Shown here: positions 18,166 through 27,452 of the stretch, in pieces
How positions within the stretch are numbered: the first letter of the stretch is position 1
How the letters are laid out: every line of letters starts with the position of its first letter
Origin: Burkholderia ambifaria
Lineage (GTDB): Bacteria; Pseudomonadota; Gammaproteobacteria; Burkholderiales; Burkholderiaceae
Direction: 5' to 3'
DNA length: 64,000 nucleotides
Assembly (NCBI RefSeq): GCF_001443045.1
Contig: NZ_LKPJ01000006.1
Span: forward strand, 23,058 to 87,057
The notes under the pieces: generated by a model
Databases searched by the model: none
Told to the model about the DNA's origin: nothing
The model's input: only the letters and a program-made list of their open reading frames with translations
Made by a program: the position numbers and the translations under genes

Positions 18166-18650
18166 TACCGCACCTCGACGATTCCATATGCCTTGACGTT
18201 GCTCCCCGGGGTCGGCAACGTTGCGCCCCGTGCCCGAAGGTGCGCCGATAACCGTTCGAAGTCTTGCGCATCCTTCACGGTGATGTAGCCTTCGCTGCGT
18301 CCGAGCGGGCCGTTCGGATGCAGGCGGAATGCGCCGCGGCGCACGCCGTTCACGGTTGTCCAATCGTCGATTGTCCCGTCGGCACGGTACAGCGCAAACC
18401 ATCTATCCCGGTTGGTTCCATACAGGTTCGCATGCACGAAGTCATAGAGCCATCCCAGGCGGCCTCCCGACTGTCGATCGACGACGTAATACAAGCCCTG
18501 CGGCAAAGGACCTGACTTCGGCTTCGCGATCGCTTCCGGTTGGTTGCGATCGTTTGGCATGCCGCTGAACGTCGATACGGGACCGGCGCCAACGCATGAA
18601 AGGGTGGAAATCGGCCGCCCGTTCAGGAAGAAGGTGCATGACGCTGACAT
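18165..18650 (-). CDS. DUF2778 / Tlde1-like L,D-transpeptidase-related protein, catalytic Cys replaced
   Basis: The 161-residue protein matches the DUF2778 family, to which the type VI effector Tlde1 of Salmonella belongs. Tlde1 attacks the peptidoglycan of rival bacteria through an L,D-transpeptidase-like Cys-His centre. The fold markers G-P-L-P-Q-G-L-Y-Y-V-V-D-R, W-F-A-L-Y-R-A-D-G-T-I-D-D-W and R-G-A-F-R-L-H-P (His111) are present. At the catalytic position, where I expect S-x-G-C-I-T, the protein has S-E-G-Y-I-T, Tyr122, encoded by TAC (complement of 18285-18287). One base change from TGC would explain it. There is no signal peptide, as for secreted T6SS cargo. Either it is an inactivated effector or a non-enzymatic variant. 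No vgrG, hcp or PAAR is adjacent. Confidence 0.75.
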   Translation of the reverse strand: MSASCTFFLNGRPISTLSCVGAGPVSTFSGMPNDRNQPEAIAKPKSGPLPQGLYYVVDRQSGGRLGWLYDFVHANLYGTNRDRWFALYRADGTIDDWTTVNGVRRGAFRLHPNGPLGRSEGYITVKDAQDFERLSAHLRARGATLPTPGSNVKAYGIVEVR

Positions 18651-18986
18651 GGGTGGTCCCGCAGTTGATTTGGACGGACCGTATCAGATGAACCTGGGAC
18701 ACTCAACTCGGTAGTCCTGCCGGGGACCACGATCGGGTCGCCCTCCTCTGTGAAATCGTCTTGAACCACGACGTCTACGGACGCACGCGCGCGACTGCGC
18801 GCGGCAGCCGAAAAATGTTACGGACTGTCCGCGAAATCACTGTCGCTGTAAGTTGAGTCAAGGCAAGTCAAGCCGTGCTTCTCGACTGCATCGCGTAAGA
18901 CGCGACGGCCTGACACCGGATGTGGTTCGTCACGTCGAACATTCATGTCAAAGGACCTGAATGTAAAAAATCGGCCGGCAATCCGC
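18651..18986. other. Intergenic region, nothing recognised
   Basis: This 336-bp gap lies between the DUF2778 gene start and the end of the NarL-type regulator gene. It is more AT-rich than its neighbours. I see no gene, no clear terminator and no repeat of interest. It presumably holds the promoter of the DUF2778 pair. Confidence 0.4.
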
Positions 18987-19637
18987 TCACCGCCGCCGAT
19001 GCTCGACCGCAAACTTGATCAGCTCCGCTTGCCCTTCGATCTCGAGCTTTCGCTTCAGGTTGAGCCGATGGGTTTCCACCGTGCGCACCGACAGCCCCGT
19101 CTGCTGCGCGATCTGCTTGCTCGACAGCCCCTCGGCCAGCGCATCGAGGATGTCGCGTTCGCGCGGGGTCAAGCGGTCGAGCGGCGACGCGGCCGCGCTC
19201 GCCTGGATCATCCGCGCGGCGAGCCCCTCGCTGAAGAACGTCTGCCCGGCCAGCACCGCGCCGATCGCGCGCACGATCTCGCTCGCCGGCGAATCCTTCA
19301 GCAGATAGCCGTGCGCGCCGGCGCGCACGGCCTGCGTCACGTATTCGATGTTGTCGTGCATCGACAGCATCAGCACACGGATCCCCGGAAAGCGCTCGTG
19401 GAACACGCCGGCGAGCGTGATGCCGTTCATCCCGTTCATGCCGACGTCCATCAGCGCGAGATCGGGTTCGAGCGATGCAGCGAGCGCGAGCGCCTCGTCC
19501 GCGTTGCCGGCTTCGCCGACCACGGACAGGTCGGCCGCCTCGAGCCGCATCCGCAGGCCGTCGCGCACCAGCGGGTGGTCGTCGACGAGCAGCAGTCGGG
19601 CGGTGGGCCGGGCGGTGTCGGGGGCGCTCATGGGCAA
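18987..19637 (-). CDS. NarL/FixJ-family response regulator
   Basis: The 216-residue regulator has an N-terminal receiver with phosphoacceptor Asp64 (L-A-L-M-D-V-G-M-N-G-M-N-G) and the signalling Lys in L-L-K-D-S. A LuxR-type helix-turn-helix follows at about 150-210 (L-T-P-R-E-R-D-I-L-D-A-L-A-E-G, then S-V-R-T-V-E-T-H-R). It is the cognate partner of the kinase just upstream (26-bp gap, same strand). An alternative start two codons in (M-S-A-P) is possible. The target genes are unknown. Confidence 0.92.
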   Translation of the reverse strand: MPMSAPDTARPTARLLLVDDHPLVRDGLRMRLEAADLSVVGEAGNADEALALAASLEPDLALMDVGMNGMNGITLAGVFHERFPGIRVLMLSMHDNIEYVTQAVRAGAHGYLLKDSPASEIVRAIGAVLAGQTFFSEGLAARMIQASAAASPLDRLTPRERDILDALAEGLSSKQIAQQTGLSVRTVETHRLNLKRKLEIEGQAELIKFAVEHRRR

Positions 19638-19663
19638 AGGTCTCCGGTTATGGTGGCGCGTTA

Positions 19664-21046
19664 TCAGGCGACGGCGCGCAGCGGCACGCGCGCGGCCACG
19701 ACGGTGTGGCCGACCTGCGACGTGATCGTCAGCGCGCCGCCGAGCGCGTCGAGGCGCTCGCGCATGTTGCGCAGCCCGATGCCGCGGCGCGCATCGGTCT
19801 GCGAACGCTCGGCGTCGAAGCCGCAGCCGTTGTCGGCGATGGTCAGCGTGACGGAATGCGCGCCGACGTCGAGCGTGACGGCCGCGCGCGACGCCTGCGC
19901 ATGATGCACGATGTTGCTGAGCGCTTCCTGCGCGATCCGGAACAGCGCCGTATTGACCGGCGCGGGCAACGGCCGCGCGCCGCTGTGCGCGACCTGCGTA
20001 TAGCCGATGTCGATGCCGCTTTCCGCGCCGAACTCGCGCACGAGCTGCTCGAGCGCGGCCGCGAGGCCGAGATCGTCGAGCATCGCCGGGCGCAGCGCAT
20101 GCGAGATGCGCCGCACCTCGCGCAGCGTGTCGCCGAGCCGCCCGACACCCGACGCGAGTGCCTGCTCGGCTTCAGGCATGCGCGTCGCGCCACGCTCGAA
20201 ACGCGCGAGCGCGGATTCGAGCATCAGCTTCGCGGACACCATCATCTGGCTGATCCCGTCATGCAGCTCGCGCGACAGCCGCTCGCGCTCCTGCTCCTGC
20301 GATTCGACGACGCGCTGCGCAAGCTGCTTGAGCTTCGCGTCGGCGCTGCGCGACTCGCTGACGTTCAGCACCAGCGCGCAGACGGCGATCACCGCCGCGC
20401 CGGTCAACGCGATCGCGGTGAGCCAGGTCATCGTGCGCTCGATGTTCGCGGACGCGCGCGCGTCGATGCGCTGCAGCGCGGTGTCGACGTCGTCGAGATA
20501 GATGCCGGTGCCGACCATCCAGCCCCAGCGTTCGAGCGCGACGACGTAGCCGAGCTTCGGCGCGGCCTTGCCCGTCGACGGCCGCTGCCACGTGTAGCGC
20601 ACGTAACCGCCGCCGTGCGACGCGGCGCCGATCAGTTGCTGGATCGTCAGCGCACCCTGCGGGTCGCGCATCGACCAGTAGTTGTGGCCGACGCGCTCGG
20701 GCTCGCGCGGATGCATCAGCGCATTGCCGTGCAGGTCGTATACGAAGAAATAGCCGTCGGGGCCGAAATCCATCTTCTGCAGCATCGCGAGCGCTTGCGT
20801 GCGCAGCAACCCCTCGTCGCGCGCATTGCGGCCGCTCGCGTCGTACAGCGGCATGATCGCGCTCGTCGCGAGCTCGACGTAGTGCTTCAGCTCGACTTCC
20901 TTGCTCGACAGGTAGGCAGCCTGGATCGTCGCATGCTGCGTGCGCGCGAGCGACGTCGCCTGCTGGCGCACGCCGAAGCCGATGCCGGCGATCGCGAGCA
21001 GGAACGGCACGATGGCCAGAAGGAAAATCTTTGCCTTGAGTCTCAT
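19664..21046 (-). CDS. Cache-domain sensor histidine kinase (HisKA_3)
   Basis: The 460-residue kinase has two membrane helices (about 7-25 and 208-228) around a single Cache sensor domain: D-G-Y-F-F-V-Y-D-L-H-G-N-A-L-M-H-P, and G-Y-V-V-A-L-E-R-W-G-W-M-V-G-T-G-I-Y near residues 166-183. The phosphoacceptor His262 lies in S-R-E-L-H-D-G-I-S-Q, the HisKA_3 pattern of NarX/DegS-type kinases. The ATPase domain shows I-A-D-N-G-C-G-F-D and G-I-G-L-R-N-M-R-E-R-L. Single-Cache domains of this sort usually bind small carboxylates or amines in the periplasm. The ATG at 21046 starts directly before the first helix; upstream readings are Arg-rich. Confidence 0.92.
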   Translation of the reverse strand: MRLKAKIFLLAIVPFLLAIAGIGFGVRQQATSLARTQHATIQAAYLSSKEVELKHYVELATSAIMPLYDASGRNARDEGLLRTQALAMLQKMDFGPDGYFFVYDLHGNALMHPREPERVGHNYWSMRDPQGALTIQQLIGAASHGGGYVRYTWQRPSTGKAAPKLGYVVALERWGWMVGTGIYLDDVDTALQRIDARASANIERTMTWLTAIALTGAAVIAVCALVLNVSESRSADAKLKQLAQRVVESQEQERERLSRELHDGISQMMVSAKLMLESALARFERGATRMPEAEQALASGVGRLGDTLREVRRISHALRPAMLDDLGLAAALEQLVREFGAESGIDIGYTQVAHSGARPLPAPVNTALFRIAQEALSNIVHHAQASRAAVTLDVGAHSVTLTIADNGCGFDAERSQTDARRGIGLRNMRERLDALGGALTITSQVGHTVVAARVPLRAVA

Positions 21047-21168
21047 GGTGGTGCGAAGCGGGCGCGGGCCGGCGGGCGCGTGTGCCGCGCGGCGAGCCGA
21101 CATTGTCGGCGATTTTGCCCGTGGGCGGCGGTGCGGCGGCCGGACGGCCAGCCGGCGCGCAGGTCGGC

Positions 21169-22731
21169 TCAGACGCGGCGCGGCGTGCGGTCGACGGACG
21201 GGGCCGTCTGCACGACGACCTGGTTGCGCCCGCGTTCCTTCGCGCGGTACAGCGCGTCGTCGGCGAGCTTCAGCGCGGCCTGGATGCTGTCGTCGCGTTC
21301 CGGATAGCAGGTCGTCACGCCAATGCTCGCGGTCAGGCGGCCGGACGTGCTCGTGTCGTGCCGGATCCCCAGATCGAGGATGCTGGTGCGGATCGCTTCG
21401 GCGATCGTCACGGCGCCGTTCGTGTCGACGTCGGGCAGCACGACGACGAACTCCTCGCCGCCGTAGCGGGCCGCATAGTCGGCCGGGCGCCGCAGGCAGC
21501 CGGCGATGCAGCGGCCGACGGCGGCGAGCGCATCGTCGCCGGCCTGGTGGCCTTGCGTGTCGTTGTAGCGCTTGAAGTGATCGACGTCGACGAACAGCAG
21601 CGACAGCGCGTGCTGCGAGCGCGCCGCGCGGCGCCATTCGCGCGCGAGCGTGACGTCGAGCATCCGGCGGTTGTCGAGGCCGGTAAGGCCGTCGGTGCGC
21701 GCGAGGGCCTGCAGTTCGGTTTCCGCGCGGTGACGCTTGCGCAATTGCACGTCGAGCAGCAGCGACAGGCCGACGAAGCCGAGCGCGAGCACGGCCATGG
21801 CCGTGCCGATCGGGATCGCGCGGTCGTACCACGCGGCGTAGGTGTCGGCTTCCGAGCGCGCGACCATGATGATCAGCGGCAGGTTATCGAGGTGCCGGAA
21901 CACGTACAGGCGCCGCACGCCGTCGATCGACGCGGTATCGGCGAAGCTGCCCTCGCTGGCGGTCATGAACTGCCGGAACGTGCTCGCCTTGCTGATGTCG
22001 CGGCCGACGATCGCCGGGTCGTACGGCTGGCGCGCGAGCATCAGGCCGTCGGTATTGATCAGCGCCATCGACCCGCGATCGCCGAGCGCGAGGCGCGAGA
22101 ACAGGTTCTGGAAATATTCGAGACGGATCGACATCACGGCGACGCCGCCGAACGACCCGTCGGGCCGCGTGATTCGCCGGCTGAGCGCGACGCTCGGCGA
22201 GCCGTCGCGCAGCCGTGAATGGTATGGGTCGCTGACGTACAAGCCGACGTCCGGGTGGTCGCGCTGCACGGTGAAGTACCGTTCGTGGGCGAAATTGGCC
22301 TTGCGCGGCACGTCGCTCTTGCCGTCGACCGCAATGTCGCCGTTCGCGTCGAGCACGTAGATGCCGCCGAGGTACTTGGCCGTCGTCGCACGATCGAACA
22401 GCACCTGGCGGCGCAGCGGCATCGGCAGCGCGACGATCGTCGGATCGTTCTCGCCTTCGACGACCGCCTGCAGCGACAGTGAGTAGAACTCGATATTGCG
22501 TTCGATGTCCCACGACGCCATCAGCGCGATGTTCTGCTGCGTGATGCGCGCACGGTCGCGCGCGTCGATGCGGGCTTCGTACAGCACGATGCCGCAGAGC
22601 AGCATCAGGAGCAGGCCGATCAGCAAGCCCGAATAGAAGATCAGGTGCGGCAGGAGGAGCCTGCGCAATTGCGCCGCGACACGGCCCGTCAGGCCGGATT
22701 CGCTGGGCATTGCGTAGTCGGTTTCTGCCAT
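21169..22731 (-). CDS. Membrane diguanylate cyclase with periplasmic dCache-type sensor
   Basis: The 520-residue protein has an N-terminal membrane helix (about 28-50), a large periplasmic sensor of double-Cache type to about 310, a second helix at about 320-340 and a GGDEF domain. The active motif is G-G-E-E-F in A-R-Y-G-G-E-E-F-V-V-V-L-P, with the inhibitory R-P-A-D five residues upstream, so feedback control by cyclic di-GMP is expected. The start is uncertain: the ATG at 22731 and the one at 22752 both lack a good ribosome-binding site. It lies beyond the two-component pair but is not clearly in its operon (122-bp gap). Confidence 0.88.
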   Translation of the reverse strand: MAETDYAMPSESGLTGRVAAQLRRLLLPHLIFYSGLLIGLLLMLLCGIVLYEARIDARDRARITQQNIALMASWDIERNIEFYSLSLQAVVEGENDPTIVALPMPLRRQVLFDRATTAKYLGGIYVLDANGDIAVDGKSDVPRKANFAHERYFTVQRDHPDVGLYVSDPYHSRLRDGSPSVALSRRITRPDGSFGGVAVMSIRLEYFQNLFSRLALGDRGSMALINTDGLMLARQPYDPAIVGRDISKASTFRQFMTASEGSFADTASIDGVRRLYVFRHLDNLPLIIMVARSEADTYAAWYDRAIPIGTAMAVLALGFVGLSLLLDVQLRKRHRAETELQALARTDGLTGLDNRRMLDVTLAREWRRAARSQHALSLLFVDVDHFKRYNDTQGHQAGDDALAAVGRCIAGCLRRPADYAARYGGEEFVVVLPDVDTNGAVTIAEAIRTSILDLGIRHDTSTSGRLTASIGVTTCYPERDDSIQAALKLADDALYRAKERGRNQVVVQTAPSVDRTPRRV

Positions 22732-23210
22732 GGTCCGTGGATCGATGGGCATCGCCGCCGGGCGGTGGGCCGATGCTATTGTTCGTATGATTGGACGGGG
22801 GCGATCGGGTATGCGGCCCCCGGCACGCATTTGTCCGACTGACCGAGAAAACGGGGGCCGATTATCGGTATTTGCGGTTGGATAAACCGCCAGGTCCCCT
22901 GTTCACCGGCAAGATTTGCCGCGATTCGACGATCCGACGAATCGGGCGGCGCGGATTGGTCCGAGTATAACGCGCACATTGGCGTGCGCGGAAAATGTTG
23001 TGAATCGTTGATCCGGATCAAATTAGCGCGGCCTCCGAAACTTGCCAATTGCGCGCAGAGCGTTGCAGCGCAAGGCTCCGTGCCCGCGCGGGAGCGGCGG
23101 GCATTCCGCAGTCGCCGATTTTCGCGGTGAGCGGCCGGCGAACGCGAAACCCGAAGTCGTGCGATACGGACCGGTTATCCGTTTCAGCATCCGCATAAAT
23201 TCATAGATGA
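22732..23210. other. Intergenic region upstream of the cyclase
   Basis: About 480 bp without a credible gene, between the cyclase start and the glcB terminator. The AT-richer part near 22850-23030 is the likely cyclase promoter. Small open frames here have codon usage unlike the neighbours, so I did not call them. Confidence 0.4.
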
Positions 23211-23240
23211 AAACGGGCGGCCGGTGATGGCCGCCCGTTT
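23211..23240 (-). terminator. Strong terminator of the glc operon
   Basis: A perfect 12-bp stem (23211-23222 with 23229-23240) encloses a six-base loop. On the minus strand it is followed by TTTTCATC. It lies 38 bases beyond the glcB stop codon and closes the operon. Confidence 0.8.
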
Positions 23241-23248
23241 CGGGAAAC

Positions 23249-23272
23249 CGCATGCGGGAAAGCCCGCATGCG
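23249..23272. repeat. Second hairpin between glcB and its terminator
   Basis: CGCATGCGGG (23249-23258) pairs perfectly with CCCGCATGCG (23263-23272) across AAAG. It has no T run, so it is more likely an mRNA 3'-end stabiliser or part of a bipartite terminator with the hairpin at 23211-23240. Confidence 0.55.
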
Positions 23273-23277
23273 AAGGT

Positions 23278-25452
23278 TCACGCGCCGCGCTGTTGCGCCT
23301 TGAACGCGAGCCGGAACCGATGCAGCAGCGGCTCGGTATAGCCGCTCGGCTGCGACGTGCCCTGCAGCGCCAGCGCGCACGCGGCCTTGAACGCGGTCGA
23401 CTGGTCGTAGCCGGGCGCCATCGGGCGGTAGTTCGGGTCGCCCGCGTTCTGCTGGTCGACGACGCGCGCCATCCGCTTGAACACGTCGAGCACGAACGCC
23501 TCGGTGATCACGCCGTGGCGCAGCCAGTTCGCGATGTGCTGGCTCGAGATGCGCAGCGTTGCGCGGTCTTCCATCAGGCCGACGTCGTGGATGTCGGGCA
23601 CCTTCGAGCAGCCGACGCCCTGTTCGACCCAGCGCACCACGTAGCCGAGGATGCCCTGCGCGTTGTTCTCGACCTCGCTCAGGATCTCGGCCTCGCTCCA
23701 GGCGGCGCGCTCGACGACCGGCACGGTCAGCAGCCCTTCGAGCAGTGCGTCGCGCTCGCTCGCGTACGGCGTCTTCTCGAGCTCCTGCTGGACGGCCTGC
23801 ACGTCGACGAGGTGGTAGTGCAGCGCGTGCAGCGTCGCGGCGGTCGGCGACGGCACCCAGGCGGTGTTCGCGCCGGCGCGCGGATGCGCGATCTTCTGCT
23901 CGAGCATCGCGTGCATCAGGTCCGGCATCGCCCACATGCCCTTGCCGATCTGCGCGCGGCCGCGCAGGCCGGCCGACAGGCCCGCGAGCACGTTGTTGCG
24001 CTCGTACGACTGGATCCACGCCGACGACTTCATGTCGCCCTTGCGGATCATCGGGCCCGCTTCCATCGCGGTGTGCATCTCGTCGCCGGTGCGGTCGAGG
24101 AAGCCGGTGTTGATGAACGCGACGCGCGCGGCGGCCGCGGCGATGCACGCGGCGAGGTTCACGCTGGTGCGGCGCTCCTCGTCCATGATGCCCATCTTCA
24201 GCGTGTTGCGCGGCAGGTTGTACAGATCCTCGATGCGCGCGAACAGCGTATCGGCGAACGCGACTTCGACCGGGCCGTGCATCTTCGGCTTCACGATGTA
24301 GATCGAGCCCGTGCGCGAGTTGCGCTTCGCCTTCAGGTCGTGCAGCGAGCACAGCACCGTGACGACGCCGTCGAGGATCCCTTCCGGAATCTCGTTGCCG
24401 TCGCGGTCGAGCACCGCGCCGTTGGTCATCAGGTGGCCGACGTTGCGCACGAACAGCAGCGAGCGGCCGTGCAGCGACAGCGTGCCGCCGGCCGGCGTCG
24501 TGTACTCGCGATCGGCGTTCAGGCGGCGCGTGAAGGCCTTGCCGCCCTTCGCGACTTCCTCGACCAGCGTGCCCTGCATCAGGCCGAGCCAGTTGCGGTA
24601 GAGCTGGACCTTGTCGTCGGCGTCGACCGCCGCGACCGAATCCTCGCAGTCGATGATCGTGCTGACCGCCGCTTCGAGCACGACGTCCTTCACGTTCGCG
24701 AGATCGGCGCGACCGATGGGGGTCGATGCGTCGATCTGGATCTCGAGGTGCAGGCCGTTGTGCTTGAGCAGGATCGCGGACGGCGCGCCCGCCGCGCCCT
24801 GGTAGCCGACGAATTGCGCCGGCTGTGCGAGGGGCACGACGCCCTTGCCGGTTTCGACGGCGAGCTGGCCGTCCTGCACGCGGTAGCGCAGCGCGTCGCG
24901 GTGCGAGCCGCTCGCGAGCGGCGCCGCGTTGTCGAGCACGTCGCGCGCGTAGTCGATCACGCGCTGGCCGCGCGTCGGGTTGTAGGCCGCGGTGCGTTCC
25001 GCGCCGCCGTCCTCGGGCAGCGCATCGGTGCCGTACAGCGCGTCGTACAGGCTGCCCCAGCGTGCGTTCGCGGCGTTCAGCGCATAGCGCGCGTTCGACA
25101 GCGGCACGACGAGCTGCGGGCCGGCTTGCGTCGCGATCTCGCTGTCGACGTTCGTGGTGGCTGCCGCGACGTTCGACGGGACCGGCACGAGGTAGCCGAT
25201 CTGTTCGAGGAACGCGCGATACGCGGCATGGTCGCGCACCGGGCCGGGGTGCGCGCGATGCCACGTGTCGAGTTCCTGCTGGAGGCGGTCGCGCTCCGCG
25301 AGCAGTTCGCGGTTGCGCGGCGCGAGGTCGTGCACCAGGGCCGAGAAACCGCTCCAGAACGCGGCCTTGTCGATACCGGTGCCCGGCAGTGCTTCGTTTT
25401 CAATGAACTGGCTCAGCGCTGGCGCGACTTGCAGTCCTGCTTGGTCGATCAT
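23278..25452 (-). CDS. glcB: Malate synthase G
   Basis: The 724-residue enzyme condenses glyoxylate with acetyl-CoA to malate in the cytoplasm. The length fits the monomeric G isoform (about 720-730), rather than the about 530 residues of isoform A. Recognisable segments include [19 protein letters not shown] with the catalytic acid region, and [14 protein letters not shown]. It is the last gene of the glcDEFGB order, where it uses the glyoxylate made by glycolate oxidase. It is separated from glcG by the nested inverted-repeat element at 25489-25778, which could affect its expression relative to the upstream genes. Confidence 0.95.
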   Translation of the reverse strand: MIDQAGLQVAPALSQFIENEALPGTGIDKAAFWSGFSALVHDLAPRNRELLAERDRLQQELDTWHRAHPGPVRDHAAYRAFLEQIGYLVPVPSNVAAATTNVDSEIATQAGPQLVVPLSNARYALNAANARWGSLYDALYGTDALPEDGGAERTAAYNPTRGQRVIDYARDVLDNAAPLASGSHRDALRYRVQDGQLAVETGKGVVPLAQPAQFVGYQGAAGAPSAILLKHNGLHLEIQIDASTPIGRADLANVKDVVLEAAVSTIIDCEDSVAAVDADDKVQLYRNWLGLMQGTLVEEVAKGGKAFTRRLNADREYTTPAGGTLSLHGRSLLFVRNVGHLMTNGAVLDRDGNEIPEGILDGVVTVLCSLHDLKAKRNSRTGSIYIVKPKMHGPVEVAFADTLFARIEDLYNLPRNTLKMGIMDEERRTSVNLAACIAAAAARVAFINTGFLDRTGDEMHTAMEAGPMIRKGDMKSSAWIQSYERNNVLAGLSAGLRGRAQIGKGMWAMPDLMHAMLEQKIAHPRAGANTAWVPSPTAATLHALHYHLVDVQAVQQELEKTPYASERDALLEGLLTVPVVERAAWSEAEILSEVENNAQGILGYVVRWVEQGVGCSKVPDIHDVGLMEDRATLRISSQHIANWLRHGVITEAFVLDVFKRMARVVDQQNAGDPNYRPMAPGYDQSTAFKAACALALQGTSQPSGYTEPLLHRFRLAFKAQQRGA

Positions 25453-25488
25453 CGTGATTCCTCCCGGGGAAAAATGCGCGCGCGGCTA

Positions 25489-25778
25489 GAGGGCCTGCTC
25501 ACGCTAATAACGGGCTTGCGAACGTGCCTTGCCGGCTGCAGTGCAAGAAGCAAGGAGCGCCGTTTGGCCGAGCCAAACAAGCGACGCGCGACGCCGCAAT
25601 GCGGCCGGCAAGGCACGTTCCCCTGATTGAAAAAATCCTTTGTGGGGCTGGCCACCAGAAGGGCCGATCGCTGCGTCATGCTCCTTGCGAATACGTCGAG
25701 TATTCGCTTCGTCGCAGTCCTTGCGCTCGGCCCTTCTGGTGGCCAGCGCAAGCCCGTTATTAGCGTGAGCAGGCCCTC
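25489..25778. repeat. 290-bp nested inverted-repeat element filling the glcG-glcB gap
   Basis: Perfect 32-bp outer arms at 25489-25520 and 25747-25778 enclose two internal branches. Branch one pairs 25520-25536 with 25604-25620 (17 bp) and contains a GTTTGGC/GCCAAAC mini-hairpin at 25562-25578. Branch two pairs 25647-25667 with 25727-25747 (21 bp) and contains GCGAATAC/GTATTCGC at 25687-25707. The branches start where the outer arms end, so the whole forms a three-way junction in DNA or RNA. It begins two bases after the glcG stop codon and ends 36 bases before the glcB start. No target-site duplication or protein-coding content is convincing. It may be a dispersed Burkholderia intergenic repeat or a MITE-like element. 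Confidence 0.85.
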
Positions 25779-25780
25779 CG

Positions 25781-26185
25781 TTATGCCGCGACGCTTTGTG
25801 TGCCGGCGCGGGCAATCTGCGCGTCCTGTTCGGACTTTACGCCAGACACACCGATCGCGCCTGCAATGCGGCCGTCCACCGTGACCGGCACGCCGCCTTC
25901 GAGCAACCCCGTCAGCGGCACGCTCAGAAACGCCGTGCGGCCACCGTTGATCATATCCTCATACGCCTTCGTCTCGCGACGGCCGAGCGCCGCCGCGCGC
26001 GCCTTGTCCTGCGCGATGCAGGCGCTGGCCGCCGACGCGCCGTCGAGGCGTGCGAACGCCAGCAGGTGGCCGCCGTCGTCGACGATGGCAATCGACACCG
26101 CCCAGCCGTGACGCTCGGCTTCCGCGCGGGCGGCGGCAAGCATGCGTTCGACATCGGCGAGTTCGAGTTCGGGTTTCGTTTTCAA
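25781..26185 (-). CDS. glcG: GlcG/HbpS-family heme-binding-like protein
   Basis: The 134-residue protein of the GlcG/HbpS (formerly DUF336) family is found in glycolate operons, with no established enzymatic role. The family signature is clear: V-S-I-A-I-V-D-D-G-G-H-L-L-A-F-A-R-L-D-G-A near residues 30-50, and G-G-V-P-V-T-V-D-G-R-I-A-G-A-I-G-V-S-G at about 97-115. It has no signal peptide. It sits 22 bases after glcF. Some relatives bind heme or cobalamin; the residues needed cannot be judged here. Confidence 0.88.
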   Translation of the reverse strand: MKTKPELELADVERMLAAARAEAERHGWAVSIAIVDDGGHLLAFARLDGASAASACIAQDKARAAALGRRETKAYEDMINGGRTAFLSVPLTGLLEGGVPVTVDGRIAGAIGVSGVKSEQDAQIARAGTQSVAA

Positions 26186-26207
26186 GGTGTTCCTCCGGAA
26201 TCAGCGG

Positions 26208-27428
26208 TCAGTTGACGAGTCGGTTGTCGACGAGCTCGATCCAGTGGCGCACGGACGTACGGCCCGCGCCGTTCAGGTGAGTCTGGCAGCCGACGTTGGC
26301 CGTGACAATCAGGTCCGGCCGCGCGGCTTCGAGCGCGTCGAGCTTGTTGTCGCGCAGTCGGGTCGCGAGTTCGGGCTGCGTCAGCGAATAGGTGCCGGCC
26401 GAGCCGCAGCACAGGTGGCCGTCGGCGACATTCGTCAGATCGAAGCCGAGCCGCGTCAGGATGCTTTCCACCGCGCCGCCGAGCCGCTGCGCGTGCTGCA
26501 GCGTGCACGGGCAATGCACCGCGACGCGGCGCGGCGTCGCATCGGCCAGCGCGTCGAGCGGTTCGGCCGCGATCACTTCGGCGAGATCGCGCGCAAGCGC
26601 GCTGACGCGCCGCGCCTTGTCCGCATAGACGGGGTCGGAGCGCAGCAGGTCGCCGTATTCCTTCACGAACGCGCCGCAGCCGCTTGCCGTCAGCACGATC
26701 GCTTCCGCGCCGGCCTCGATCGCGGGCCACCACGCATCGATGTTGCGGCGCGCTCGCGCGAGCCCCGCCTCCTGTGCGTTCAGGTGATATTCGGTCGCGC
26801 CGCAGCAGCCGGCTTCGCGCGCGGGCGTCACGCTGATGCCGAGCCGGTCGAGCACGCGTGCCGCGGCCGCGTTGGTGTTCGGCGACAGCGATGGCTGCAC
26901 GCAGCCTTCGAGCATCAGCACGCGCCGCGCATGGCGTACCGGCGGGCGCGGGGTGTCTGCCGGCGCGGCGGCCGGGATCTTGTCCTGCAGTGTCGCGGGC
27001 AGCAGCGGGCGCAGCGCGCGGCCGGCCTTCAGCAGCGCGGCGAACGTCGCCGGCCGCGGCACGACGTGACGCAGGCCCGCACGCAGCAGGCGTTCGCGTG
27101 CCGGGCGGCGCGCGCGCTTTTCCGCTTCCGCGCGGCCGATGTCGAGCAGCGTGTGATAGCGCACGCCGGACGGACAGGTCGTCTCGCAGTTGCGGCAGGT
27201 CAGGCAGCGATCGAGATGCCGCTGCGTGCGCTCGCCGCACGGCTCGCCTTCGAGCATCTGCTTGATCAGGTAGATGCGCCCGCGCGGCCCGTCGAGCTCG
27301 TTGCCGAGCACCTGGTAGGTCGGGCAGGTCGCGTTGCAGAAGCCGCAGTGCACGCAGGCGCGCAGGATCGCTTCCGCTTCGTCGGCCCGGTCGAGGGCCT
27401 TGCTTGCTTCGCTGAGATTGGTTTGCAT
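26208..27428 (-). CDS. glcF: Glycolate oxidase iron-sulfur subunit
   Basis: The 406-residue protein carries two 4Fe-4S motifs, C-V-H-C-G-F-C-N-A-T-C-P (about 27-38) and C-L-T-C-R-N-C-E-T-T-C-P. Two CCG-type domains follow (E-A-G-C-C-G-A-T-E-Y and G-H-L-C-C-G-S-A-G-T-Y), as in heterodisulfide-reductase relatives. GlcF takes electrons from the flavin subunits GlcD and GlcE and passes them to the respiratory chain at the inner membrane. It follows glcE by 24 bases. Confidence 0.95.
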   Translation of the reverse strand: MQTNLSEASKALDRADEAEAILRACVHCGFCNATCPTYQVLGNELDGPRGRIYLIKQMLEGEPCGERTQRHLDRCLTCRNCETTCPSGVRYHTLLDIGRAEAEKRARRPARERLLRAGLRHVVPRPATFAALLKAGRALRPLLPATLQDKIPAAAPADTPRPPVRHARRVLMLEGCVQPSLSPNTNAAAARVLDRLGISVTPAREAGCCGATEYHLNAQEAGLARARRNIDAWWPAIEAGAEAIVLTASGCGAFVKEYGDLLRSDPVYADKARRVSALARDLAEVIAAEPLDALADATPRRVAVHCPCTLQHAQRLGGAVESILTRLGFDLTNVADGHLCCGSAGTYSLTQPELATRLRDNKLDALEAARPDLIVTANVGCQTHLNGAGRTSVRHWIELVDNRLVN

Positions 27429-27452
27429 CGGCGGTTCGAAGTCGGGTTGGCG

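Noticed and set aside
25449-25884. Several small frames within the glcG-glcB inverted-repeat element
   Set aside because: The translations mirror each other at the two arms, as expected from an inverted repeat, and lack start signals.
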